From Erwinia oleae (GTDB lineage: Bacteria > Pseudomonadota > Gammaproteobacteria > Enterobacterales > Enterobacteriaceae): a stretch of 64,000 bases of DNA. The stretch spans positions 34,562 to 98,561 of the forward strand of contig NZ_JNVB01000015.1 of NCBI RefSeq assembly GCF_000770305.1, written 5' to 3'. Made by a program: the position numbers and the translations under genes. Shown piece after piece: positions 34,743 to 43,944 of the stretch (positions are counted from its first letter, which is position 1; every line of letters begins with the position of its first letter). The notes under the pieces are model-generated. The model had not been told where the DNA came from. It saw only the letters and a program-made list of their open reading frames with translations, and made no database searches.

Positions 34743-36632
34743 TCATGCGCTTTTACGCAGCAGCCCCTGTTTTTTCAGCCAGATGAGAAGAATTGATATC
34801 GCAGCAGGCGTAATCCCGGAGATGCGCGACGCCTGACCAATCGAAACCGGTTTATGATCGTTCAGCTTAGCGATGACTTCATTGGAAAGCCCGCTCACCT
34901 GGCGATAGTCAAGTTCAACCGGCAGCAGCGTGTTTTCATTGCGCAGATGGCGGTCGATCTCCTCCTGCTGACGCGCGATATAGCCTTCGTACTTCACCTG
35001 AATTTCAACCTGCTCAGCGGCCTGGGCATCCTCCAGCGCGGGTGCGTACTGGCTGACGGTCATCAGTTTCGCGTAGTCCATTTCAGGACGGCGCAACAGA
35101 TCTTCACCGTTGGCCTCTTTGGTCAGCGGTGCGCTGAGCACGCCGTTGACCTCTGCCACGTGCTCTGACTTTGGATGCACCCAGATATCACGCAGACGCT
35201 GGCGCTCCTGCTCGATGCGCTCCAGCTTCTCGCAGAAGCGGGCCCAGCGTGCATCATCCACCAGTCCCAGTTCGCGTCCGGCTTCCGTGAGGCGCAGATC
35301 GGCATTGTCTTCACGCAGCAGCAGGCGGTATTCCGCGCGCGAGGTGAACATGCGGTAGGGTTCTTTGGTACCCAGGGTGCAGAGATCGTCCACCAGCACC
35401 CCCAGATACGCCTGATCGCGACGTGGTGCCCAGCTCTCTTTATCAGCAGAAAGACGTCCTGCATTGAGACCGGCAAGCAGTCCCTGGGCAGCCGCTTCTT
35501 CATAACCGGTGGTGCCGTTGATCTGTCCTGCAAAGAACAGGCCCTGAATATATTTGCTCTCCAGCGTCGGTTTCAGATCGCGCGGGTCGAAAAAGTCGTA
35601 CTCAATGGCGTAACCGGGACGCACGATCTTCGCGTTTTCCATCCCCGGCATTGAGCGCACGATCTGCATCTGTACGTCAAACGGCAGGCTGGTGGAGATG
35701 CCGTTCGGGTAGATTTCATTGCTGGTCAGGCCTTCCGGCTCCAGGAAGATCTGATGGCTGTTGCGATCGGCAAAGCGCATCACTTTGTCTTCGATCGACG
35801 GACAGTAGCGCGGCCCGATCCCTTCGATCACGCCCGCGTACATTGGACTGCGATCGAGGTTTTTGCGGATCACATCATGCGTGCGATCGTTGGTGCTGGT
35901 TATCCAGCACGGAACCTGCTGTGGATGTTGATCCACATTGCCCATGAATGAGAAAACCGGCAGCGGCGTGTCGCCATGCTGCGGCGTCAGCACGCTGAAG
36001 TCGATAGTGCGTGCATCGATACGTGGCGGCGTGCCGGTTTTCAGGCGGTTAACGCGAAGCGGAAGCTCACGAAGCCGACGCGCCAGCGGAATGGAAGGCG
36101 GATCGCCAGCGCGGCCGCCGCTGTAATTATCCATCCCGATATGAATTTTGCCGTCGAGGAAGGTGCCAACGGTCAGCACCACCGTTTTCGCCCGGAACTT
36201 CAGTCCCATCTGGGTGACCGCGCCGGTTACACGATCGTTCTCAACGATAAGATCCTCAACCGCCTGCTGGAAGATCATCAGGTTAGGTTGATTTTCCAGC
36301 GCGGTACGAACGGCCTGCCGATAAAGCACGCGATCCGCCTGAGCGCGGGTTGCCCGAACGGCAGGGCCTTTGCTGGCGTTTAATATCCTGAACTGAATAC
36401 CGGCCTGGTCAATCGCGTGGGCCATCAGCCCGCCAAGTGCATCCACTTCTTTAACCAGGTGTCCTTTCCCAATGCCACCGATCGCCGGATTGCAGGACAT
36501 TTGTCCAAGCGTATCAATGTTGTGGGTCAATAACAGGGTTTGCTGACCCATTCGGGCAGCGGCCATCGCGGCTTCTGTGCCCGCATGACCACCACCAATT
36601 ACGATGACGTCAAAAGGATCCGGATAGAACAT
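34743..36632 (-). CDS. mnmG: tRNA uridine-5-carboxymethylaminomethyl modification protein MnmG
   Basis: This 629-residue FAD protein (same as E. coli) has the dinucleotide motif [12 protein letters not shown] (from residue 11) and [14 protein letters not shown] with a catalytic cysteine. With MnmE it modifies the wobble uridine of several tRNAs. The ATG at 36632 gives the family start [15 protein letters not shown]; a start five codons earlier was rejected. Transcription leads away from oriC, which in E. coli stimulates initiation. Confidence 0.97.
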   Translation of the reverse strand: MFYPDPFDVIVIGGGHAGTEAAMAAARMGQQTLLLTHNIDTLGQMSCNPAIGGIGKGHLVKEVDALGGLMAHAIDQAGIQFRILNASKGPAVRATRAQADRVLYRQAVRTALENQPNLMIFQQAVEDLIVENDRVTGAVTQMGLKFRAKTVVLTVGTFLDGKIHIGMDNYSGGRAGDPPSIPLARRLRELPLRVNRLKTGTPPRIDARTIDFSVLTPQHGDTPLPVFSFMGNVDQHPQQVPCWITSTNDRTHDVIRKNLDRSPMYAGVIEGIGPRYCPSIEDKVMRFADRNSHQIFLEPEGLTSNEIYPNGISTSLPFDVQMQIVRSMPGMENAKIVRPGYAIEYDFFDPRDLKPTLESKYIQGLFFAGQINGTTGYEEAAAQGLLAGLNAGRLSADKESWAPRRDQAYLGVLVDDLCTLGTKEPYRMFTSRAEYRLLLREDNADLRLTEAGRELGLVDDARWARFCEKLERIEQERQRLRDIWVHPKSEHVAEVNGVLSAPLTKEANGEDLLRRPEMDYAKLMTVSQYAPALEDAQAAEQVEIQVKYEGYIARQQEEIDRHLRNENTLLPVELDYRQVSGLSNEVIAKLNDHKPVSIGQASRISGITPAAISILLIWLKKQGLLRKSA

Positions 36633-36741
36633 GGTACTGCACCTCACGGTTGAGCGAATCAGGGATTGCTGGTCGGGGCGTGGATTCTACTCAACTTTAG
36701 ACGATGGTGAAAGCGCAGGCCCGAAGCGTAATTAAAAAGAA

Positions 36742-36986
36742 GATCTTTTTTATTTAAAGATCTCTTTGTTAGATCTTCTATTAGGATCGACGATCCCTGT
36801 GGATAAGCGTAATTAGCCAAGAAGGATCAAGGCATTATGCGGGATCGTTTGCTGTGAAAGATCGGTGATCCTGTTCCGTATAAGCTGGGATCAAAAAGCA
36901 GAGTTATACACAGGGCCAGTTCGGTATGCGCGTTGTCCTTTGGATAACAACCGGTTATTACCCGGTAATAAGCCTACTTATCCACA
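36742..36986. other. oriC: Chromosomal replication origin oriC
   Basis: The DNA-unwinding element has three 13-mers beginning GATCT: L 36742-36754, M 36759-36771, R 36772-36784. DnaA boxes follow: R1 TGTGGATAA 36798-36806, R2 TTATACACA 36904-36912, R3 TTTGGATAA 36939-36947, R4 TTATCCACA 36978-36986. Ten GATC sites lie between 36742 and 36892 for Dam/SeqA control. An IHF-like site GATCAAGGCATTA (36825-36837) sits between R1 and R2. Order, orientation and flanking genes (mnmG, mioC) are as in E. coli. It fills the 434-bp gap. Confidence 0.96.
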
Positions 36987-37066
36987 ACTGAACGCTGTTT
37001 TTATCAGCAAAAAAGGGCATTCTTTACAAAACCCGCTTCAGAAAAGCACTTTTTGAACGACGATCT

Positions 37067-37510
37067 TTACCCCAGGTGCGTCTTCCACTCTTCCAGCCAG
37101 ACGCCGGCGGGATCTTCGGGGATCTCATGTTCCAGCACGTCAATTTCCAGACGATCGCCCAGTCGTTTTGCACCACAGGCGGTGAGCGCGCTATCCATTT
37201 TTACAATCGCACCGCAGAAAAGGTCATACTCTTTATTACCAATGCCAATGGCGCCATAGCGAACCTGGCTTAAATCCGGCTTGTTCTCTTCAAGCTCATC
37301 AAACAGTGGCTGAAGGTTATCCGGTATGTCTCCGGCGCCGTGCGTTGACGTGACCACCAGCCAGATGCCGTGCTGGCTTAACTCATCCAGGCCGGGGCCA
37401 TGAAGCACTTCTGTAGAAAAGCCGGCTTCATCTAACTTCTCGGCCAGATCCTCAGCGACATATTCTGCGCTGCCCAGGGTGCTGCCAGTGATAAAGGTTA
37501 CGTCGGCCAT
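37067..37510 (-). CDS. mioC: Flavodoxin-like protein MioC
   Basis: This 147-residue flavodoxin (E. coli 147) has an FMN phosphate loop GSTLGSAEYVAE and STHGAGDIPDN. It is reported to support biotin synthase in E. coli. The ATG at 37510 gives MADVTFITGSTLG; the longer frame adds seven residues without family support. It is transcribed into oriC, where its transcription can affect initiation. Confidence 0.94.
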   Translation of the reverse strand: MADVTFITGSTLGSAEYVAEDLAEKLDEAGFSTEVLHGPGLDELSQHGIWLVVTSTHGAGDIPDNLQPLFDELEENKPDLSQVRYGAIGIGNKEYDLFCGAIVKMDSALTACGAKRLGDRLEIDVLEHEIPEDPAGVWLEEWKTHLG

Positions 37511-37656
37511 AAAGGGATCTCTGTCTCTCAAAGGCCGCTATTGTACGCTGTGATCAATCTGGGATCTACCTGTGGGTAAGTAAGGTTAATCAGCAAGGTG
37601 CGCGGCACTGGCTGCCTGTTAATACAGGCAGTCCGCGTAAAAAGCGGGGAACGCGG

Positions 37657-37665
37657 TGTGGATAA
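37657..37665 (+). promoter_or_regulatory. Perfect DnaA box upstream of mioC
   Basis: TGTGGATAA matches the DnaA consensus exactly. It lies in the asnC-mioC gap, about 150 bp upstream of mioC. In E. coli a DnaA box at the mioC promoter lets DnaA repress transcription into oriC. Confidence 0.7.
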
Positions 37666-37678
37666 TTGTGTGCACCGA

Positions 37679-38140
37679 TCAGGGCTTAATGCCGCGCATG
37701 ATCGGGTTCTGAAGGGAGATCAACGTTTCGGTGGACTGAATTTCATCAATGGTCTGGATCTTGTTGATCAGCACCTGCTGGAGCGCATCAATCGATCGGC
37801 ACATCACCTTAATAAAGATGCTGTAGTGCCCGGTGGTGTAATACGCTTCGACCACCTCATCAAGGCTCTCAAGGCGGGCCAGCGCGGAAGGATAATCTTT
37901 TGCGCTTTTCAGAATGATGCCGATAAAACAGCAGACATCATAACCAAGGTGTTTGGGATCGATCTCCACGCGCGTGCCTTTGATAATGCCGGCCTGTTTC
38001 ATCTTCTCCACGCGCACGTGGATGGTGCCGGGGCTGACGTTAAACTGTTTGGCAAGTTCAGCGTAGGCGGTGCGGGCGTTCGCCATCAGGGCGTTGAGGA
38101 TGCCGCGATCCAGGTTATCGATTTGCAGCGATTCAGACAC
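37679..38140 (-). CDS. asnC: Lrp/AsnC-family regulator AsnC
   Basis: This 153-residue protein (E. coli 152) has a helix-turn-helix in ELAKQFNVSPGTIHVRVEKM and a C-terminal RAM domain that binds asparagine. From IDNLDRG to QNPIM it is close to E. coli. I chose the GTG at 38140: GGAG lies 6 bp upstream and the length fits; the ATG at 38200 would add 20 unrelated residues. In E. coli AsnC activates the divergent asnA, which is absent here. Confidence 0.93.
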   Translation of the reverse strand: MSESLQIDNLDRGILNALMANARTAYAELAKQFNVSPGTIHVRVEKMKQAGIIKGTRVEIDPKHLGYDVCCFIGIILKSAKDYPSALARLESLDEVVEAYYTTGHYSIFIKVMCRSIDALQQVLINKIQTIDEIQSTETLISLQNPIMRGIKP

Positions 38141-38239
38141 GTTAACTCCGCTATTCACATTTACGCGGCTTACTGTGCAGCAAAGTGTGGAAAGTGGCAA
38201 TCACCGGCATCGCGGGTGCCTGCCACACCCGCGACACGT

Positions 38240-40363
38240 TCAGCGCTTACGCCATACTGTAACCTGCGCCACGCTGTGCTGATATTTGCGTGCCGTTTCG
38301 CGTATCACGAAAGGGACATCCTGCGGGACGGCGAGTTCTTCAAAATCCGCCGCCAGCAGTCGCTGAAGCGCCTGATAAGTGGTCAGCGCCTCGCCATTTT
38401 CGCGAATGCCGCCCAGCCAGTTCTCTTTTGGCGTGTATGCTTCCAGCCAGGTATAAGGGGAAGAGAGCAGCAGGATGCCGTCAGAGCGGAGCATGTGCGT
38501 CACATCGTTTAAAAAGCGCGTCGGCTCTCGCAGGCGATCGATAAGGTTCGACGCCAGCACCAGATCGAAAAGATCGGCCTGCGGCTTCAGGTTGCAGGCG
38601 TCGCCCTGAACAAAGCGGATACGGCGGGCCTGCGCTTCGCCTAAGCCGACATCCTTCAGCCGAACCTGACGATAGTCCACCAGATCGCCCTCTTGCTGAA
38701 CCACATAGCGGAAGTCTTCGCCATGCGTTAACTGAAGCGCCACGTCAATAAAGCGCGCCGAGTAGTCCATCCCTGTGACCTGATCAAAATGGCGAGCCAG
38801 TTCGAAGCTGGCGCGGCCGGTCGCGCAGCCAATATCAAGCGCCGCGCCGCGTTTTTCGGTCAACCCGCAGGCAATCTCAACCAGCGCGCTGGCGTAGTTC
38901 CGCGTGCCGAAATAGTCCGGGCCGTACTGGAAATCGAGATATTGCGACACCATTTCGTCTGTTTCATAGGGATTGAGTGACATCTTTTCCTGATGCGCAG
39001 AGACAACATAGCGAAAACCGGCGTGCTGGAAAAAGTGCCGACGGAAAGCGTAGCGGGCAGATTTCAGCGCCTCGTTGCCGGTTGAGATCCAACTGCCGCC
39101 CTTGATCAACGCATGCTTGCCGTCGAACGTCGGCGTGGAGAAATCATCATAGAGCGGATGCACCCTGAAGCCTTCCAGACCGTTGGTTGGCGTGGTGGTC
39201 CACTGCCAGACGTTGCCGATCAGATCGAAAAACTCGCCCTGCCTGAAGCGATCGACCGGGCAGGATGACGCCCACCAGTCGAGATTGATATTGCCCGGCG
39301 CCTGCTGCCAGTCAGGCTGATCGCCCTCCACCTGTTCCCGCAGCAGCAGCCATTCGGCCTCGGAGGGCAACTGGACGGATTGTCCTGTCTGGCTGGCTTT
39401 CCAGCGGCAGAAGGCGGTGGCTTCCAGCTGATTAACCTCAACCGGCCAGTCCCACGGCATCGGCACCTCTTGCGCCATCAGACGCAGGCGCGGCGCATCG
39501 GGCGAACCCACCCAGAACGTTGGCATCGTCGCCTGCGCGAAGCTACGCCAGCCCAGCCCCTCCTCATCCCACCAGCGGTCGTCCTGATAGCCGCCAGCGG
39601 CGATAAAATCAAAAAATTCTGCGTTGCTGGTCAGCAGCTGGCTGGCTTTAAACGGTTTGACTTCGGTGGTCAGCGTGCCGTATTCGTTATCCCAGCCGTA
39701 GGTATCATCGGTTTTCCCCTGCGTTACCGTGCCGCCTGCCACCGGCAGTAGCGCGTTCGACGGCACGCTGGCGCGATTGTGTCGCGCGTCAGGGCAAACC
39801 GGCCAGTGCGGCTGCGGTTTTACCCACGCCAGCGGTAGCTGGCGGATCAGCACGCTGGAGGTTTCCAGGTGGATGCGTTCGTGCTCAATGCCCATCAGGA
39901 TCACCCAGGCGGGGCTTTGCCAGTCGACAGGTAAGGTCAGCGGCATCCGTTGGATAACGGCTTCAACCTGCGCGCGTACGCGGCCACGGTAGTCACGCAG
40001 CTCTGCCACGCCCGGCCAGGCATAATGGCTGTTGTCGAGGTCATCCCAGCTCATCTCGTCCACGCCTATCGCCATCATCGCTTCAATATGCGGATCGACG
40101 CGGCTGTCAATCAGACCGCCCGCGATCAGCTTATTAATATAAAAGGTGGCGGTATGGCCGAAATAGAAAATCAGCGGATGCCGTAGCGAAATCGCTTTGG
40201 TGTAATACGCCTGCTCGTCGGCCAGGCAGTCAAACAGGCTTTCGTACAGCGTCCAGGTTTCTCTGAAATAGCCGAGCAGTTCCTGACGTTTCAGTTCTGC
40301 GTCGCCGCCGCTCAGCAGCGGCGTACGGGTGGAGGGGGGTAGTCCCGCTTGCGGTAATGACAC
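38240..40363 (-). CDS. ovoA: Ovothiol synthase OvoA (5-histidylcysteine sulfoxide synthase with methyltransferase domain)
   Basis: This 707-residue three-domain protein has a DinB-like N-terminus with iron ligands His70 and HERIHLE (His161, His165, with Glu167). A central FGE-sulfatase/C-type-lectin domain follows (about 205-460; GWDNEYGT, QLPSEAEW, GNVWQWTT, GGSW). The C-terminal SAM methyltransferase has DIGCATGRASFEL. OvoA joins histidine and cysteine to 5-histidylcysteine sulfoxide and N-methylates the later thiol to ovothiol A. The enzyme of Erwinia tasmaniensis is the reference. The C-S lyase OvoB is not in the window. ovoA stands between asnC and the autotransporter. Confidence 0.92.
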   Translation of the reverse strand: MSLPQAGLPPSTRTPLLSGGDAELKRQELLGYFRETWTLYESLFDCLADEQAYYTKAISLRHPLIFYFGHTATFYINKLIAGGLIDSRVDPHIEAMMAIGVDEMSWDDLDNSHYAWPGVAELRDYRGRVRAQVEAVIQRMPLTLPVDWQSPAWVILMGIEHERIHLETSSVLIRQLPLAWVKPQPHWPVCPDARHNRASVPSNALLPVAGGTVTQGKTDDTYGWDNEYGTLTTEVKPFKASQLLTSNAEFFDFIAAGGYQDDRWWDEEGLGWRSFAQATMPTFWVGSPDAPRLRLMAQEVPMPWDWPVEVNQLEATAFCRWKASQTGQSVQLPSEAEWLLLREQVEGDQPDWQQAPGNINLDWWASSCPVDRFRQGEFFDLIGNVWQWTTTPTNGLEGFRVHPLYDDFSTPTFDGKHALIKGGSWISTGNEALKSARYAFRRHFFQHAGFRYVVSAHQEKMSLNPYETDEMVSQYLDFQYGPDYFGTRNYASALVEIACGLTEKRGAALDIGCATGRASFELARHFDQVTGMDYSARFIDVALQLTHGEDFRYVVQQEGDLVDYRQVRLKDVGLGEAQARRIRFVQGDACNLKPQADLFDLVLASNLIDRLREPTRFLNDVTHMLRSDGILLLSSPYTWLEAYTPKENWLGGIRENGEALTTYQALQRLLAADFEELAVPQDVPFVIRETARKYQHSVAQVTVWRKR

Positions 40364-40437
40364 GTTTGCTCCCGGTATGAATAGCGTTGTTTTTTACTAA
40401 AACTATAGCAGGCGCTCTGCCGGGAGCGAGGTACCGC

Positions 40438-43400
40438 TTAAAAACGCCAGGTGGCCGAGAGGTTGCCGGAGACGGAATCGTAGCCGGAGCGGAAAAGATC
40501 GCTGGCGATGGCCGCGCCCAGTTCGACCTCTTTGCCCATCAGATAATACAATCCTGCCTGCGCACCCAGCGAGTCACGCCCGACGACGCGGTTTTTGCTG
40601 TTGAAACGGCTGTTGTTGTAATCAACAAAGCGGGCGTTTTGTACCAGTTCGGTATCAAGCAGCTCGTGATCCCAGGTCAGTTGCAGATTGGCTTTCAGCG
40701 CATCAGCCGATGAAAGCGACTGATCCCAGTCGCCGCTTACGCCAACGCGTGAGCGTAATGCGTCAAACGTGGTTGAATCGAGCGTTAGTTGGCTGCCGTC
40801 GTCGCCGCTTTCGTTGAGTCCACGACGAGAAAGCGCAGTGTAGTTCAGCGCTGCCAGCGGCCCGGCGCTCAGGCTATCACTGAGTGCCCAGCGATAGCCG
40901 CCGCCCGCCGTTACCGCGCCGCTGAAGCCGGTCCAGGTAGCGCTAGTGCGTGCCCGATAATCATCGACATTGATAGTACGATCCATCTCGCCGTCTTCGA
41001 TACCTGCGCGGCCGCTGCCAAAGAGGTAAGCGCCCGCCAGCGGATCGGGGGCATAGCGTGCCTGCACGCCCAGATCGAAAGCCGTGGTTTTGCCCTCTCC
41101 CGTCTCCGGTGAGTTCACCTTGACCGACTGGCCGCTTACCGCGCCGTGAAAGCCCAGCGTCAGGTTATCTGTACGCTGTTTTTCCGCACCAAACACGACG
41201 CCGTAGCTGGAGGCGTCATAACCCACGCTGCCGTGCTGGCGGTCTTGCCAGAAGCCACCGCCGAAAGGTATGGCGAAACTGCGCCACTCGTCGGTGGTAA
41301 CTTGCGGATCAAGCGCGCGGTCTGCGCTGATGATGTCGTCGATCTGATGCTCGCGGTTAAGCGAACTGGCGAACATGGCGCTGTAGCCAGCAGGTGAAAG
41401 CTGGTTTAACGCGCGGGCGACGGTGCTGCCGTCCGCGGCCGAGAAATCCAGCGTGCGAAACAGCGGCTGCATGTCTTCACGCGCGTTGGTTACAATGCGG
41501 TCCAGCGCCTGGCCTGCCTGCCGGGCGTTCCGCTCCTGTCCGTACTGGCTGTAGGCGTTGTCGGCGCGCAGCAAACTGAACTGATACCCGTTTTCTCCCT
41601 GCGGCGTCACCTGCACTTGCAGCGTCGGCGAGCTTAACTGACCATTAACCTCGTTGAAAACGCCGCTGAGGGTATCGGCCTGTATCAGGCTGGCCGAATT
41701 GATTTGCCAACCGCTGGCGTACCAGTCGCGTAGCGGAACAACGGTCAGCTGGCCCGCCAGCGCGGCGTTGCCGTTGACGATAAAGGTATCGTGTCCGCCG
41801 CTGCCGTCCACTTCCAGCCGCAGTTGTCCGCTCGTACCCTGTTGATAGTCGCCGTTCACGGTTATCTGCCCCAGAGAGTTGCCCGGCGAAACGGTGCCGT
41901 TATTCACAAAAAGCTGGTCGGAATTCAGCGTGTATTCGCTGTTGCCGCCCAGCGTGGCGCCGGGCGCGACGATCATACTGTAAATCTGGTGGGTGCCGTT
42001 CAGCGACGTGATGCCGCCCAGCGCGCTCAGCGCAAGGTTGATGCCCGTGATATTCCCCTCGTAGCGTAGCCGGAAATCGGGATCGGTCTGACCGGTCGCA
42101 CGACCCTGCGCATCGGCCAGACGACCAAAGGTGAGCTGCGTCAGACGCTGTTCACCGTCGGGCGTCTTCTGATCGTAAAAGGAGTAAATATCACCCTGCA
42201 ATTGGGCGCCGTTGAGCACGTTAATGGTATTGACCAACGCGTTTTCAGAAATGGAAATGGCGGCGTAAGTCCCGGCCAGTCGCCCGCTGATATCGACATT
42301 GTCTGCCAGCGCGCCTTCCAGTTCCGAGCGGTAAGGCAGGAAGTATTCATAGTTGTCATAAATCCACGAACCGCGATATTCCGTCTCGTCGCCCAGCAGG
42401 TTATGGCCAAAATTAAAATCGACGGCAATGCCGCTGTCGCCCAGCGCCTGAATATCGCCTCGCTGGATGAAATTGTGATCCTTGCCATAGGCAAACAGCA
42501 CGCCGCGTCCGTTGAGGCCGTCGGCGTAAATCCGCGTGCCCGGATTGACGATTAAGGTGTTGCCCTGGCCGTCAATACGCACCCCTGCGCCGCCGTCGCC
42601 GCGCGTCAGCAGATCCGCCTGCTGGAAAATAGTGTTATTGCTGCCGTAAACGTGCAGCCCCAGACCGAGCGTGGCGGTGTTGTAGGTGCCGGGAAGATAG
42701 GCCGTGCCCGCCGCGTTGCGCTGAAAGTAGCCGTGTTGGTTAACCAGCGTCTGGCCGTTGCCATACACTGAAAAACCGAAGAAATTGCGCCGGTCGATCT
42801 GATAACCCATATCCTGCATCAGCGCCAGTTCTGCTTCCATAAAGGTGGTGTAGTTGCGATAGTTCTGATGGCTCATCATGCTGTTTTTGAGCTCGCTGTG
42901 GCTCATAAAATCGGTATCGATTGAGCCATCAACGCCCAGAATTTTAACCGGCACGCCGCGCATTGCCCCCGCCAGCACCTCGGTGACGTGCTCGCCGGTG
43001 AAATAACCTTGATCGCGGCGTACGTCGAACGCCGCAGGATCGTAAGCATTGTCGCAGCCTTGACAGAGAATGGCCTGTTCATACTGCGCCGCGTTGCCGT
43101 TGTCGTCGCGCAGATGCTCCGTCCAGGTGCCGAACGTGTCCTCGTAAAACGGGCTGATGGTGGTGCCCGCCTCGTTGGTGAAATAGCCAACGCTGTTAGT
43201 GATCCCCAGCCCGTGCGCCAGTTCGTGCCTGACGGTCGCCACCAGATCGAAATCTGTGGCGCGAGGCTGCTGCGAGGGCACATAGGTAATTTTATCGAAA
43301 TTGAGCCTGCCGAGCACAAACTGACCGTGAGAGCCGTAGGTCAACGCGCCGGGATTATTGCCCGTCATAACGGCCTGAAGTTTGGTCAGACTGAAGCTGT

Positions 43401-43737
43401 TATCAGAGACGTTATCGCTGAAGCCGGCAGCATTTTCGTCATTGAAGGTACCGACGTTGATAATGGCAGGAAGATATCCCTGCGGTGGCCTGATGATTTC
43501 CGCCCAGTATTGCGCCGCCGCCAGAATTTTCGCTTTGTGCTCCGCAGAGATATTTCGCGTTGATTCATAACCTGTGTCGTCATCATTGGGCATAAAGGGG
43601 CCATCACCAACGTCAAAAAAACGCACCTGGAAAACAGCGTTGCCCTGAGGGTTATAAACAAGGTGATTTTCGATAGCAGATGTCGGAAAAGCGAACGCCA
43701 CAGACAATAGCGAAAGCGCTGGCAGGCATTTCATCAT
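40438..43737 (-). CDS. Large autotransporter with zinc-metalloprotease-like N-terminal domain
   Basis: This 1,099-residue protein has a signal peptide cut near residue 20 (FPTSA-IEN). Next comes a domain with the zinc motif HELAH (171-175) extended to HELAHGLGITN, where the third ligand would be Asn181 or another residue. A methionine-containing SMMSHQ follows near 288. CQGC (225-228) could form a disulphide. Residues about 320-750 are beta-helix-like passenger repeats rich in Gly/Asn, and a 300-residue C-terminal beta-barrel ends in the outer-membrane signature WRF. It is probably a surface-anchored or shed protease. The substrate is unknown. Confidence 0.85.
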   Translation of the reverse strand: MMKCLPALSLLSVAFAFPTSAIENHLVYNPQGNAVFQVRFFDVGDGPFMPNDDDTGYESTRNISAEHKAKILAAAQYWAEIIRPPQGYLPAIINVGTFNDENAAGFSDNVSDNSFSLTKLQAVMTGNNPGALTYGSHGQFVLGRLNFDKITYVPSQQPRATDFDLVATVRHELAHGLGITNSVGYFTNEAGTTISPFYEDTFGTWTEHLRDDNGNAAQYEQAILCQGCDNAYDPAAFDVRRDQGYFTGEHVTEVLAGAMRGVPVKILGVDGSIDTDFMSHSELKNSMMSHQNYRNYTTFMEAELALMQDMGYQIDRRNFFGFSVYGNGQTLVNQHGYFQRNAAGTAYLPGTYNTATLGLGLHVYGSNNTIFQQADLLTRGDGGAGVRIDGQGNTLIVNPGTRIYADGLNGRGVLFAYGKDHNFIQRGDIQALGDSGIAVDFNFGHNLLGDETEYRGSWIYDNYEYFLPYRSELEGALADNVDISGRLAGTYAAISISENALVNTINVLNGAQLQGDIYSFYDQKTPDGEQRLTQLTFGRLADAQGRATGQTDPDFRLRYEGNITGINLALSALGGITSLNGTHQIYSMIVAPGATLGGNSEYTLNSDQLFVNNGTVSPGNSLGQITVNGDYQQGTSGQLRLEVDGSGGHDTFIVNGNAALAGQLTVVPLRDWYASGWQINSASLIQADTLSGVFNEVNGQLSSPTLQVQVTPQGENGYQFSLLRADNAYSQYGQERNARQAGQALDRIVTNAREDMQPLFRTLDFSAADGSTVARALNQLSPAGYSAMFASSLNREHQIDDIISADRALDPQVTTDEWRSFAIPFGGGFWQDRQHGSVGYDASSYGVVFGAEKQRTDNLTLGFHGAVSGQSVKVNSPETGEGKTTAFDLGVQARYAPDPLAGAYLFGSGRAGIEDGEMDRTINVDDYRARTSATWTGFSGAVTAGGGYRWALSDSLSAGPLAALNYTALSRRGLNESGDDGSQLTLDSTTFDALRSRVGVSGDWDQSLSSADALKANLQLTWDHELLDTELVQNARFVDYNNSRFNSKNRVVGRDSLGAQAGLYYLMGKEVELGAAIASDLFRSGYDSVSGNLSATWRF

Positions 43738-43944
43738 TTTAACGTCCTTACGCGAATAAAAAATTCAGGCACAGAAGCACCGTACTGATTACCCGGCGTT
43801 TTTTAATTAAAAATGAGGAAATACCGCTAATGACCAACCACTCTCTGTTTTATGGTTTGAAATTATAGGTCATATATTGCAATAACTAATAACGAAAAAA
43901 TAACGTTTTCCTGACGCGCTTCCGGAGTCGGGGGAGAAAAGGCG

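Noticed and set aside
37612..37631. 8-bp stem with TAAT loop after asnC
   Set aside because: Terminator-like in position but without a T-run; not listed as a feature.
38210..38234. 9-bp perfect stem (TCGCGGGTG/CACCCGCGA) between ovoA and asnC
   Set aside because: No T-run, so I could not call it a terminator, and its position just past ovoA gives no other clear role.
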